Positions 13,345 to 20,715 of a DNA stretch of 22,401 nucleotides are shown here, piece after piece. Made by a program: the position numbers and the translations under genes. Source of the DNA: RGIG8775 sp045128735 (GTDB lineage: Bacteria; Bacillota; Clostridia; Oscillospirales; CAG-272); assembly GCA_045128735.1 (NCBI GenBank), contig JBGVRT010000109.1:1-22401 (forward strand), given 5' to 3'. A model generated the notes under the pieces. It was not told the DNA's origin, did no database searches, and saw only the letters and a list, made by a program, of their open reading frames with translations. How positions within the stretch are numbered: the stretch's first letter is position 1; each line of letters starts with the position of its first letter.

Positions 13345-14415
13345 CTAAAACAGCTCGATAAGCTCTTTTTTTGATTTCGTAAAATTGTGTATTCCGCCAT
13401 CGGTCACGGCAACCATGTCCTCAATTCGACAACCGTATTTTCCTTCAATGTAAATACCCGGCTCGACCGTGACCACGTTGCCCACGCCGAGCACCGCCTC
13501 GGAGCGAGACGACAAATTAGGTGCTTCATGAATATAGCGACCTACTCCGTGACCGAGGCTGTGACCAAAGCATCCCTCGTAGCCCGCGCCGTGTATAATA
13601 TCACGGGCGATTTTGTCGGTGTCGGCACACTTAAAGCCCACCGCAAGGGCATCAAGCGCCGCCTGCTGTGCCGTAAGTACGGTATTGTAAAGCCGTTTCA
13701 TTTCACTGTCAGCTCTGCCGATAACCACCGTTCTCGTCATATCCGAGCAGTAGCCGTCGAGCATCGCGCCAAAGTCCATCGTAAGAAATCCGCGCTCAAG
13801 CTTCATGTTTCTCGGAACTCCGTGAGGAAGTGCCGACGCGCCGCCCGAAACCGCGATAACGTCAAACGCCATAGCCTGGGCACCTGCGCGTCGCATAAAA
13901 AATTCAAGCTCAAGCGCCACCTCGCGCTCGGTCATATTGGGGGTCATCACCGACAAAATATGCTCAAACGCCGCGTCGGTAATTTTCTGCGCCGCGCCGA
14001 TTTTCTCAAGCTCTCCGCAATCCTTCACCGCGCGCATATCGGACAAAAGCTTTCCCGCGCCCGTAAGCAACTCTGCCGAATCCTCAAGAAGCAATCGGAT
14101 TTTCTCAAAATCGGCGTAGGACAGCACACCGTCCTCCGCGCCTATTCTCTTTACCCTCTTGTCCTTGAGCAATTCCACGGTGCGTTTAAGCGTGCCGCCC
14201 TCGGCAAGCACTACCTCAACGCCCTCGAAAGCCGATTTTTTCACCGCCTCGAAATAGCGGAAATCAACCACCGCAAAGCACCCGTCCTCGGTGACCGCGG
14301 CGTATCCGTCGTGAAAATCCGCACCCGTAATATAGCTTTGGTTTATGGGAGAGCTCAGAAGCAATGCGCCGTATTCAGCCTCGCGCATTTTCGCGCGCAA
14401 TTGTGCAAGTCTCAT
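13345..14415 (-). CDS. pepP: Xaa-Pro aminopeptidase, M24 family
   Basis: This 356-residue two-metal peptidase removes the N-terminal residue before proline. The creatinase-like N-terminal domain spans about 1-125. The pita-bread domain carries the five expected ligands: D214 (MDFGAMLDG), D225 (YCSDMTRT), H289 (FGHSLGHGVG), E318 (VTVEPGIYI) and E332 (CRIEDMV), with substrate-site H198 in LPHGVP. Length is normal for the short bacterial form. The ATG lies 4 bases after the upstream TGA, with AAGGTG overlapping, so it is coupled. In many Firmicutes pepP sits by efp; here it does not within the window. Confidence 0.94.
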   Translation of the reverse strand: MRLAQLRAKMREAEYGALLLSSPINQSYITGADFHDGYAAVTEDGCFAVVDFRYFEAVKKSAFEGVEVVLAEGGTLKRTVELLKDKRVKRIGAEDGVLSYADFEKIRLLLEDSAELLTGAGKLLSDMRAVKDCGELEKIGAAQKITDAAFEHILSVMTPNMTEREVALELEFFMRRAGAQAMAFDVIAVSGGASALPHGVPRNMKLERGFLTMDFGAMLDGYCSDMTRTVVIGRADSEMKRLYNTVLTAQQAALDALAVGFKCADTDKIARDIIHGAGYEGCFGHSLGHGVGRYIHEAPNLSSRSEAVLGVGNVVTVEPGIYIEGKYGCRIEDMVAVTDGGIHNFTKSKKELIELF

Positions 14416-14419
14416 CGGC

Positions 14420-15262
14420 TCACCTTCTCACCAGATTTTTCATATATAGCGCGTCCTCTGCCATAGTTCCGTCAGACTCGCAAATAATTCTCGGTGCAAG
14501 GCCCTCTCTGATTATCGCCTCGGCAAGAGGCTCAAAGGCAGGTCCGAACTCCCCGTCCTCAAAGGTGAGATGCTTTTTCTCGCCTGCCGAGGTGTACATT
14601 ATTTTTGAAAAGTGGCAATGCATCGTTCTTGCTATCTCATCGCCAAGCCCCAACGCCACCGCGTCAAAGGTGCGGCGGTAGCTGTCAACGTCGGTGTAAT
14701 ATCCACCGATATTTCGGGCGTTCAGATGCCCGAAATCCACCACGGGATAGTAGTGTCTGTCGGTCTTGCAAAGCTCAATGACCTCCTCAAGAGTGCCGAG
14801 CTGATTTATCTTGCCCATAGTTTCAAGCCCCAAGTGAATAGGCGTGTCGCCCACTTCCTCAATTATCTTTTCAAGGGTGTCGCGTGCAAGCGACATTGCC
14901 TCCTCACGGCTTATCTTTGCCGCGCTTCCGCTGTGGATAACTATGGTGTCAGCCCCAAGAAGCTCAGCCGCCCAAAGGCTCTTTTTGATATAGTCCACGC
15001 TCTTGAGACGCTTTTCGGGGTCAACGCCCGAAAGCGAAATGAAATAGGGAGTGTGAAGCGACATAAGCACGCCGTGCTTCTTCGCCTCCTCGCCCACCTT
15101 GCGAAGCGACGCTTCGCCTGCGGTAAGTCCGTTTCCCGCCTCGTATTCGTAGGCGTCAAGACCTCTCGCCTTGACCCACTCGGGTGCCTCTGCGGTCGAT
15201 TTATGCCCCTCGGCGTAAAAGGAGTCGCTGTTTCCGCCGGGTCCAAAGGTTGCAAAGCTCAT
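14420..15262 (-). CDS. Endonuclease IV-like TIM-barrel protein (AP endonuclease family 2)
   Basis: A 280-residue protein, near the 285 of E. coli Nfo. Compared by hand with the nine zinc ligands of Nfo, it keeps H70, H110, E147, D176, H179, a His in MHCHF (215 or 217), H231 and E262. The D229 position is lysine (EKKHLTF, with E228 next to it). The opening MSFATFGPGGNSDSF is longer and more polar than in Nfo. It may be an AP endonuclease with altered metal binding or a sugar isomerase-like relative. The ATG abuts the yqeG stop (TAAATG), with GAGGT upstream. I am sure of the fold, less so of the activity. Confidence 0.85.
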   Translation of the reverse strand: MSFATFGPGGNSDSFYAEGHKSTAEAPEWVKARGLDAYEYEAGNGLTAGEASLRKVGEEAKKHGVLMSLHTPYFISLSGVDPEKRLKSVDYIKKSLWAAELLGADTIVIHSGSAAKISREEAMSLARDTLEKIIEEVGDTPIHLGLETMGKINQLGTLEEVIELCKTDRHYYPVVDFGHLNARNIGGYYTDVDSYRRTFDAVALGLGDEIARTMHCHFSKIMYTSAGEKKHLTFEDGEFGPAFEPLAEAIIREGLAPRIICESDGTMAEDALYMKNLVRR

Positions 15263-15769
15263 TTATTTTACCTCGTGTAATTTTTTGTATTTTTTTATGA
15301 AGGGCTTTTCAAGCAGGCGTTTTGCCCTGAAGAAAAGAGTTTTTTTGTCTCTTATAGGCGGCACGAGTATGGCGCGCGCTCCCATTTTTTTCGCCCCCCA
15401 CACGTCGGTGAATATCTGATCGCCGAGAGCCGCCGTGCGCTCGTTTACCGCGCCTATTGTATCGGCGTATTTTCTCAGCCTGCGCGGTGACGGCTTGTGG
15501 CAATCGGCAAATGCGGGCAGCCCAAGCTCCTTATTAAAAAGCTTTACTCTGTCAGCGTGATTGTTTGACACAAGCACCGACTTTATTCCGTTTGCTCTCA
15601 TAATCTCAAACCACGCCGCAACGCGCTCGTTTGGCGTAGGCTCCTCGTAGGGAGCAAGGGTGTTGTCGATATCAATGAGCAAAAATTCAATATTCTGCTC
15701 CTTGAGAAATTCGGGGGTTATATCGTCGAATTTGCCGAACATAAAATCGGGCATAAAGTTATCAAGCAT
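15263..15769 (-). CDS. yqeG: YqeG family HAD-IIIA phosphatase
   Basis: A 168-residue haloacid dehalogenase-type phosphatase. Motif I is LIDIDNTL (31-38) with nucleophile D33 and D35. Motif II is VSNN (67-70). K92 (HKPSP) supplies motif III, and GDQIFTDV (116-123) supplies motif IV with D117 and D122. The basic tail (KPFIKKYKKLHEVK) is usual for YqeG. It resembles mitochondrial PTPMT/GEP4-type phosphatases, so phosphatidylglycerophosphate is one suggested substrate, but that is family knowledge and not shown here. It is the first gene of a four-gene unit, with GGAGG at the right distance and a near-perfect promoter. Confidence 0.93.
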   Translation of the reverse strand: MLDNFMPDFMFGKFDDITPEFLKEQNIEFLLIDIDNTLAPYEEPTPNERVAAWFEIMRANGIKSVLVSNNHADRVKLFNKELGLPAFADCHKPSPRRLRKYADTIGAVNERTAALGDQIFTDVWGAKKMGARAILVPPIRDKKTLFFRAKRLLEKPFIKKYKKLHEVK

Positions 15770-15797
15770 CTCAAATCCTCCATATACTTTACGTTGT

Positions 15798-15826
15798 ATT
15801 ATAGCAGATAAACCGCTCTATTTCAA
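15798..15826 (-). promoter_or_regulatory. Sigma-A promoter of the yqeG-pepP-hydrolase operon
   Basis: On the minus strand TTGAAA (15821-15826), 17 bp and TATAAT (15798-15803), with TGC before the -10 (extended -10). It faces away from the tRNA promoter at 15875, so the pair is divergent. Confidence 0.93.
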
Positions 15827-15874
15827 GACTTTTGAGGAAAAATAAAATTTTTTCAAAAAATTTTCGATAAACTA

Positions 15875-15903
15875 TTGACAATCGCCAAAGTTTGTGATAT
15901 TAT
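15875..15903 (+). promoter_or_regulatory. Promoter of the tRNA cluster
   Basis: TTGACA (15875-15880), 17 bp and TATTAT (15898-15903) with TGA just before it, 19 bases ahead of tRNA-Gly. Confidence 0.92.
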
Positions 15904-15922
15904 ATTAAGGCAGTTTTCCATT

Positions 15923-15996
<74 letters not shown>

Positions 15997-16002
15997 TTTT
16001 GT

Positions 16003-16024
16003 GGGTCGGCTTTTCGGCCGACCC
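16003..16024 (+). other. GC-rich hairpin between tRNA-Gly and tRNA-Arg
   Basis: The 8-bp stem GGGTCGGC/GCCGACCC (loop TTTTCG) is followed by GTTTTA. It looks like a weak terminator, yet tRNA-Arg starts 8 bases later with no room for a promoter. A partial terminator or RNA-processing signal is more likely. Confidence 0.7.
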
Positions 16025-16031
16025 GTTTTAA

Positions 16032-16108
16032 GTGCCTTTAGCTCAGCTGGATAGAGCAATTGCCTTCTAAGCAATAGGTCGGGGGTTCGAGTCCCTCAAG
16101 GCACGCCA
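16032..16108 (+). tRNA. tRNA-Arg (anticodon TCT)
   Basis: The acceptor GTGCCTT/AAGGCAC pairs fully. The anticodon stem ATTGC/GCAAT encloses CTTCTAA (anticodon TCT). The T-loop is TTCGAGT, the discriminator is G and CCA is encoded. The length is 77 bases. Confidence 0.97.
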
Positions 16109-16114
16109 TACTAC

Positions 16115-16192
16115 GGTGGATATAGCTCAGTTGGTTAGAGCGCCAGGTTGTGGCCCTGGAGGCCGTGGGTTCGAATCCCATTATTCACCCCA
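16115..16192 (+). tRNA. tRNA-His (anticodon GTG)
   Basis: The anticodon stem CCAGG/CCTGG encloses TTGTGGC (anticodon GTG). The acceptor GTGGATA pairs with TATTCAC, with one G-T pair. The extra G at -1 (16115) faces C73, the identity mark of bacterial tRNA-His. CCA is encoded. It lies 6 bases after tRNA-Arg. Confidence 0.97.
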
Positions 16193-16223
16193 AAAAATCC
16201 AAGCCACAAGGCTTGGATTTTTT
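16193..16223 (+). terminator. Rho-independent terminator of the tRNA cluster
   Basis: The stem TCCAAGCC/GGCTTGGA (loop ACAA) is extended by A/T pairs and ends in a seven-T run starting directly after tRNA-His CCA. Confidence 0.93.
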
Positions 16224-16272
16224 TATCCGCTTCAACATCATCACGCGAAGCGTGCATCAGACAGGAGAAACA

Positions 16273-16845
16273 ATGCTTAAAAAAGTTATGATAAAAATAA
16301 CCTCGCGCTGTGAGGAGCTTTCGGACTCGCTTTTTGAGCGCTTTTTCGGCACCGAGGATAGCTTCAGCGAGGGCGACTTTGACGATATCGACTTTGCACT
16401 TGAGGAGGCGCTTAACGCCGTTGCCGACGTTGATTTTGACGACGGTAAAGAAATCAAAGAGCCCGAGGACGACGGCATTATCGAAATATTCACCGAGGGC
16501 AGACTCCGCATTACACCCGACCGCTTTTCGCTTTCCTACAAGGAAACCGAGCTTACGGGAATGGAGGGGGCACAGACAACCCTCAGCTACAGCAAAAGCG
16601 AGCCCACCCTTGTATCTATGCTCCGCACGGGCGGCGTGAACACGGCGCTTATTTTCGAGCCGCAAAAACGCCACATCTGCTCGTATCAGACTCCCTTTAT
16701 GCCCTTTGAGCTTTGCGTGCGCACGCTGTCAATGGACAACCGACTCGAGAGCGACGGAGAATTTGCCATTGAGTACGTCATTGAAATCAGAGGCGCAACC
16801 GCGGAAAAGAACTCGCTCTTCCTTAAAATATACGACGCCGAATAA
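16273..16845 (+). CDS. DUF1934 (YwiB-type) small beta-barrel protein
   Basis: A 190-residue soluble protein. Residues 65-190 fit DUF1934, a calycin-like barrel of unknown function: IEIFTEGRLRITPDRFSLSYKETELTGM, then MLRTGGVNTALIFEPQKRHICSYQTPFMPFELCVRTLSM and EFAIEYVIEIRG. An acidic N-terminal extension (about 20-62, rich in D/E) makes it longer than B. subtilis YwiB. The start ATG 16273 has AGGAG 6 bases upstream; reading further left enters tRNA-His. The tRNA terminator lies just before it and I see no clear promoter of its own, so it may depend on readthrough. CACGC-GAA-GCGTG upstream is a small hairpin. Confidence 0.85.
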   Translation: MLKKVMIKITSRCEELSDSLFERFFGTEDSFSEGDFDDIDFALEEALNAVADVDFDDGKEIKEPEDDGIIEIFTEGRLRITPDRFSLSYKETELTGMEGAQTTLSYSKSEPTLVSMLRTGGVNTALIFEPQKRHICSYQTPFMPFELCVRTLSMDNRLESDGEFAIEYVIEIRGATAEKNSLFLKIYDAE

Positions 16846-16872
16846 AATTTCCGAAAAATGCAAAAAAATCTA

Positions 16873-16901
16873 TAGACTTTTTTGAAAAAGTGTGATATCA
16901 T
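16873..16901 (+). promoter_or_regulatory. Probable promoter of the epimerase-like gene with inverted repeat in the spacer
   Basis: TAGACT (16873-16878), 17 bp and TATCAT (16896-16901) with TGA before it. The spacer overlaps the inverted repeat ACTTTTT-TG-AAAAAGT (16876-16891), a possible operator. Confidence 0.65.
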
Positions 16902-16945
16902 ATGTTTGTAAAATATCCCAACAGGGTCTTTGAAAGGATAAGATT

Positions 16946-17713
16946 ATGAAAATCGGACTTTGCGAATCAAGAATCAACGAGATAAAAATGGCTTACGAGG
17001 CAGGCTTCGACTTTATCGAAATAAGCAATTGGACAGTCTACAAAATGGACGAAAAATGCTACGCCGATACATTAGCGCTTACCAAGGAGCTTCCCGCAAA
17101 CTACATATACGCCTGCAACGGACTTGTCCCCCCCGACTTCAGACTTACAGGTCCCGACGTAAACTTCGAGGAGATTGAAAAATTTGCTGAGGCGAGCTTT
17201 GCAAAGCTTGCCACGCTTGGCGTAAAAATGCTCGTTTTCGGTTCCTCCAAGGCTAAGATAGTACCCGAGGGCTTCCCCTTTGACGAGGCTATGGAGCAGC
17301 TTGTAAAGGTAACACAAATTTTTGCAAAGGTTGCCGAAAAGCACGGTCAGAGGGTCTGCATCGAGCCCCTCCGCACCGAGGAATGTAACATCATCAACAC
17401 GGTTGAGGATTCTATTGACCTTGCAAAGCGCACAGGTTGCGCGAACGTGGGCGGTCACACAGACTATTACCACCTTATGCAAAACGGCGAAAAGACCTCC
17501 AAGCTTGAAGGACTTGCAAAGGACATTATACACACCCACATAGCAAGCCCCTGCAAGCGAGTAATGCCCTCCCCCGATGATGGCGCGGACTACAAGCAGT
17601 TCTTTGACTATCTCCGCAAGGGCGGCTACGATGCTACCGTCTCCTTTGAGGGCGGCGGAACTAAATCCCCCGAGACTCTTAAGGCCCTGTGCGAATTTCT
17701 TAAATCACTCTAA
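16946..17713 (+). CDS. Sugar phosphate isomerase/epimerase-type TIM barrel
   Basis: A 255-residue soluble protein of the xylose isomerase-like superfamily (the D-tagatose 3-epimerase / hydroxypyruvate isomerase group). Metal-site candidates sit at the expected strand ends: E140 (CIEPLRTEE), H171/D173 (GGHTDYYHL), H196/H198 (IHTHIASP) and E235 (VSFEGGGT). The metal-dependent epimerisation or isomerisation of a keto sugar is inferred; the substrate is unknown. The start ATG has AAAGGAT upstream. It is followed by a terminator-like hairpin, then prmC. Confidence 0.87.
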   Translation: MKIGLCESRINEIKMAYEAGFDFIEISNWTVYKMDEKCYADTLALTKELPANYIYACNGLVPPDFRLTGPDVNFEEIEKFAEASFAKLATLGVKMLVFGSSKAKIVPEGFPFDEAMEQLVKVTQIFAKVAEKHGQRVCIEPLRTEECNIINTVEDSIDLAKRTGCANVGGHTDYYHLMQNGEKTSKLEGLAKDIIHTHIASPCKRVMPSPDDGADYKQFFDYLRKGGYDATVSFEGGGTKSPETLKALCEFLKSL

Positions 17714-17719
17714 AGCTTT

Positions 17720-17750
17720 GGGGCTGTTTCCTTTGGACAGCCCCTTTATT
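17720..17750 (+). terminator. Hairpin terminator after the epimerase-like gene
   Basis: The stem GGGGCTGT/ACAGCCCC (17720-17727 with 17737-17744) is followed by TTTATT. The T-run is modest, so some readthrough into prmC is likely, especially as no strong promoter precedes prmC. Confidence 0.75.
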
Positions 17751-17767
17751 ACTAAAAAGGAAATGAT

Positions 17768-18583
17768 ATGACCTACACCGACATTTGCGATACCCTGCGC
17801 GACGCGGGCATTGAGAACGCCCAGTTTGAGGCGGCTTTGCTCATAGGCTTTTTCTGTAAGAAAAGCCAAGCTGAAATATTGGCGCACAGCGATGCCGACT
17901 ACTCGTCGTCAGAGCTTTTCGACGCTATTGACCGCCGCATTGAGCGTTATCCGCTTCAATACATTCTCGGCGAATGGGATTTCTACGCCGAGACCTACAC
18001 CGTAAACGAAAATTGCCTGATTCCTCGCTCGGATACAGAGCTATTGGTTGAATACGCTATAAAAAATCTGCCTGCGGGGGCGCACTTTGCCGACCTCTGC
18101 ACCGGTAGCGGTTGTATTGCAGTCTCAACGCTTGCTCACCGCCCCGACACATCGGCAATCGGGCTTGACCTTTTCCCAAAAACCGTGAAGCTTGCAGAAT
18201 CAAACGCCGAGCGCAACGGCGTGGGCGACAGATTTTCGGCAATCTGCGCCGACCTGCTTGCCGAGCTTGCCTTTTCCGAGGGCGAGTTTGACGCTATCAT
18301 ATCAAACCCGCCTTATATCCGCACCTCTGTGGTTGACGCCCTTGAGCCCGAACTCTTTTCAGAGCCTCGCGCCGCACTCGACGGCGGTGCAGACGGCTTG
18401 ATATTCTACCGCCGTATTCTGTCGGAATACGCGAAATGCCTCAAGACAGGCGGATTTATCCTCTTTGAAATCGGCTACGACCAAGCCGAGGACATTGAAA
18501 ATCTCGCAAAGCTTTACGGCTTCTCCTGCGAGACGCACCGAGACCTTTCGGGTAACCCGAGAATGGCGGTTCTGCGCCGATAA
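17768..18583 (+). CDS. prmC: Peptide chain release factor N5-glutamine methyltransferase
   Basis: This 271-residue enzyme methylates the GGQ glutamine of RF1/RF2, using S-adenosylmethionine, to aid termination. The N-terminal helical domain (1-75) contains the typical PLQYILGEWDF (62-72). IPRSDTELLV lies at 85-94. The SAM-binding motif is FADLCTGSGCIAVS at 107-120, with acidic D134 after strand 2 (GLDLF). The catalytic NPPY is at 180-183. Length and motifs are complete. The start ATG has AAGGAAAT upstream. prfA, its usual neighbour, is not next to it. The hairpin at 17720-17750 separates it from the preceding gene. Confidence 0.94.
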   Translation: MTYTDICDTLRDAGIENAQFEAALLIGFFCKKSQAEILAHSDADYSSSELFDAIDRRIERYPLQYILGEWDFYAETYTVNENCLIPRSDTELLVEYAIKNLPAGAHFADLCTGSGCIAVSTLAHRPDTSAIGLDLFPKTVKLAESNAERNGVGDRFSAICADLLAELAFSEGEFDAIISNPPYIRTSVVDALEPELFSEPRAALDGGADGLIFYRRILSEYAKCLKTGGFILFEIGYDQAEDIENLAKLYGFSCETHRDLSGNPRMAVLRR

Positions 18584-18635
18584 AGCAAATTGCCGAATAC
18601 TAAAAACCTCACCGGGAATACTTAAGGAGTAAATT

Positions 18636-19751
18636 ATGAAAAAAAGAGACCTTTTCGTTTTCGCGGGTCAATCAAATATGATGGGGGCGGCTGTGCTTCC
18701 CCCCAAGCTTCCCATCACCGCAAACGACACCTATGAATACAAGCACAAGCCTTTGAGAATGGGCGCAGAGCACGGCGAGTTCGTAAAAGCAGGCTACCCC
18801 TGCGGAGAATTTTCCTACACCGATGAAGCATTTGAAATAGCTTATACCTCTGAAAACACAAACGCCGAGGGCTTGAGCACCCTCAACAAATACTCAGCCG
18901 ATACCTATTTTGTGCCCGCGCTTTACAATCTCAAGAATATTGAGACTCACGAAACCTACCCCTTCGACCACTTCAGCGAGGCAAACGCGGCATACGGCGC
19001 AGCACTTCCGCCCCTTTTCGCCAACGAATGGGAAAAGCGCGGACAGAGCGCGGCTTATATCCACATTGCTAAGGGCGGCGTAGCTATTACCCACTACTTC
19101 AACGCTGAGATGGCGGAGGAGCACAACCGACGCGTAAGCGAATACAACGGGCAAAACAAGGAAAAGCTTGTGCTTTTCCAATCAGCTCCTAAGAACGAGG
19201 GCGCGTCAGCCTACTTCGACCGCAAGGTGCGCGACTTCTTCCGTGAAGCCGAAGAAAAATTCAGCGGCGAGGATACCTCAAACAAAATTTTCGTGTGGTG
19301 TCAGGGCGAAAGCGACCGAACAGCCAAAAAGGCACGCTACAGAATAAGACTTGAAATTCTTTGGGAGCACCTCAAAGCCCTCGGCTTTACTCACTTTTTC
19401 TGTGTACGAGTCGGATATTGGGGAGAAAACAACGAAAACAACTTCATTCACGAGGTAATGGAAGCGCAGGAAGAATTCTGCCGCGAGAACGAAAACTGCT
19501 ATATGATAACCCGCGCAATGTCGCTTATACCCTATAAGGGAATAGCAAACGAGCTTTGGTTTACAAAAGAGCCCGACGAAAAATATCACGACTGCCGCGA
19601 CACCGCATACGGCTTCGGCAACCCCCACGTAAACGAAAAGGGCTTTGCCGTTATCGCCGAGGCTATGGCTGACAATTCCCTGCGCGTTCTCCGCGAGGGC
19701 AAAGAGCCTGTCCTTGAAGAAGAATTGGTTAAAAAATTAGTTAGGAATTGA
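18636..19751 (+). CDS. Cytosolic SASA-type (sialate O-acetylesterase-like) carbohydrate esterase
   Basis: A 371-residue SGNH-type hydrolase of the SASA/CE6-like group, which removes acetyl groups from sugars. FAGQSNMMG at 9-17 holds nucleophile S13, and VWCQGESDR at 220-228 is the second family block. The His block is GFGNPHVNEKGF with H331. The Asp normally three residues before that His (DxxH) is G328 here, so either another acid serves or the triad is incomplete. There is no signal peptide, so the substrate is intracellular. The start ATG has TTAAGGAG upstream. It is 52 bases after prmC without a clear promoter, so probably cotranscribed, and is followed by the DUF368 gene within two bases. 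Confidence 0.86.
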   Translation: MKKRDLFVFAGQSNMMGAAVLPPKLPITANDTYEYKHKPLRMGAEHGEFVKAGYPCGEFSYTDEAFEIAYTSENTNAEGLSTLNKYSADTYFVPALYNLKNIETHETYPFDHFSEANAAYGAALPPLFANEWEKRGQSAAYIHIAKGGVAITHYFNAEMAEEHNRRVSEYNGQNKEKLVLFQSAPKNEGASAYFDRKVRDFFREAEEKFSGEDTSNKIFVWCQGESDRTAKKARYRIRLEILWEHLKALGFTHFFCVRVGYWGENNENNFIHEVMEAQEEFCRENENCYMITRAMSLIPYKGIANELWFTKEPDEKYHDCRDTAYGFGNPHVNEKGFAVIAEAMADNSLRVLREGKEPVLEEELVKKLVRN

Positions 19752-19753
19752 AC

Positions 19754-20590
19754 ATGAAAAACACTTTATTTACTCTATTAAAGGGGCTTTGGGTGGGCGG
19801 AACGCTGACCGTTCCGGGAGTATCGGGCGGCTCAATGGCGATGATTCTCGGAGTCTACGACAGGCTCCTTGAGTCGGTAAACGCCTTTCTGAAAAAGGAC
19901 GGCGACAAAAAAAGCGCCCTGCTCTTTCTATTGTGGTTCGCCCTTGGCGGCGCCACCGGCTTTGTGCTTTTTTCAAGCCTTGTGGGCTTTCTGCTTGAGC
20001 AATTTCCGCTGTACGTCTGCTTTTTCTTCGTGGGCGCGGTGGTCGGCGGTATTCCCGTGGTCTTTTCTCAGGCGAAAATCGACAAAATAAACCTGATTGA
20101 CCTGCTTATGGTGCTTTTGGGAATAACCGTGGTACAGCTTATTGCACTCATTCCGTCGGGGATTTTCTCAATAGACGGAATCGGCGGCTTCGGCGGCTTT
20201 GCTCTTAAGCTTCTTTGCGGAGTGATTCTCGCCTTCGGGCTTGTGCTCCCCGGCATCAGCCTCTCGCAGATGCTCTACGTTTTCGGCATCTACGGCGAGA
20301 TAGTCGAACGCGTTTCAAGCCTTGACGTTCTCCCTCTCGTTCCCTTTGGAATAGGCGGAATAATCGGCATTTTCGCCACCTCGATGGCGGTTGAAAAGCT
20401 TATGAAACGATTTCCGCGCCGCGTTTATGCCGCAATATTCGGATTTCTTCTCGGCTCTGTGCCCACAATGTTCAAGGGGCTGAGCTTTGTCGGCACGCCC
20501 CTGTGGGCGTTCCCGATTTTCCTCATCCTCTGCGCCGCAGGCTTCGCCGCAGTTTACGCTATGTCGAAAGCGGCGGGAGAGAACGGGTAA
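19754..20590 (+). CDS. DUF368 polytopic membrane protein, putative undecaprenyl phosphate translocase
   Basis: A 278-residue protein with about eight hydrophobic helices and two family signature loops in an internal repeat: TLTVPGVSGGSMAMILGVYDR (from 17) and GLVLPGISLSQMLYVFGIYGE (from 162). DUF368 proteins have been shown in other bacteria to return undecaprenyl phosphate across the membrane for reuse in wall synthesis; this is family knowledge. The second signature has SLS where the first has SGG. I chose ATG 19754, with TTAGGA upstream; a TTG at 19748 that overlaps the esterase stop is in frame but less likely. It is coupled to the esterase gene. No terminator is evident after it. Confidence 0.88.
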   Translation: MKNTLFTLLKGLWVGGTLTVPGVSGGSMAMILGVYDRLLESVNAFLKKDGDKKSALLFLLWFALGGATGFVLFSSLVGFLLEQFPLYVCFFFVGAVVGGIPVVFSQAKIDKINLIDLLMVLLGITVVQLIALIPSGIFSIDGIGGFGGFALKLLCGVILAFGLVLPGISLSQMLYVFGIYGEIVERVSSLDVLPLVPFGIGGIIGIFATSMAVEKLMKRFPRRVYAAIFGFLLGSVPTMFKGLSFVGTPLWAFPIFLILCAAGFAAVYAMSKAAGENG

Positions 20591-20600
20591 ATTTGTTTGG

Positions 20601-20616
20601 CGCACTATGTTCGCAC
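20601..20616 (-). repeat. Short dispersed repeat, copy 3 (GTGCGAACATAGTGCG on minus strand)
   Basis: This is the clearest copy of the motif also at 2863-2878 (15 of 16 bases) and 12485-12498 (13 of 14). It lies 11 bases after the DUF368 stop, before the next promoter. Confidence 0.5.
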
Positions 20617-20632
20617 CGCACTTTCACGACAC

Positions 20633-20661
20633 TTGACAACACATCTCAATTATGCTATAAT
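20633..20661 (+). promoter_or_regulatory. Perfect-consensus promoter of the COG2509 flavoprotein gene
   Basis: TTGACA (20633-20638), 17 bp and TATAAT (20656-20661) with TGC before the -10. All 12 hexamer bases match consensus. Confidence 0.95.
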
Positions 20662-20673
20662 TAAAGAGAACCG

Positions 20674-20694
20674 CGGGCACACGCCCGTATTTTA
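20674..20694 (+). promoter_or_regulatory. Leader hairpin followed by T-rich run
   Basis: CGGGC-ACAC-GCCCG (20674-20687) followed by TATTTTA lies a few bases after the predicted transcription start and 22 bases before the start codon. It could act as a weak early terminator, pause or mRNA-stabilising stem. No known riboswitch is evident. Confidence 0.45.
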
Positions 20695-20715
20695 CTGTCA
20701 TAAGGAGGCAGAACT

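Noticed and set aside
13387..14466. 359-codon plus-strand open frame opposite the aminopeptidase
   Set aside because: It is antisense to a gene with all five M24 metal ligands and shows no motifs of its own.
16135..16674. Minus-strand 179-codon frame over tRNA-His and the DUF1934 gene
   Set aside because: It runs across a tRNA and a terminator and is antisense to a recognisable family.
19748..19756. TTG start overlapping the esterase stop for the DUF368 gene
   Set aside because: ATG two codons later is better placed after TTAGGA. The overlap cannot be excluded but is not needed.
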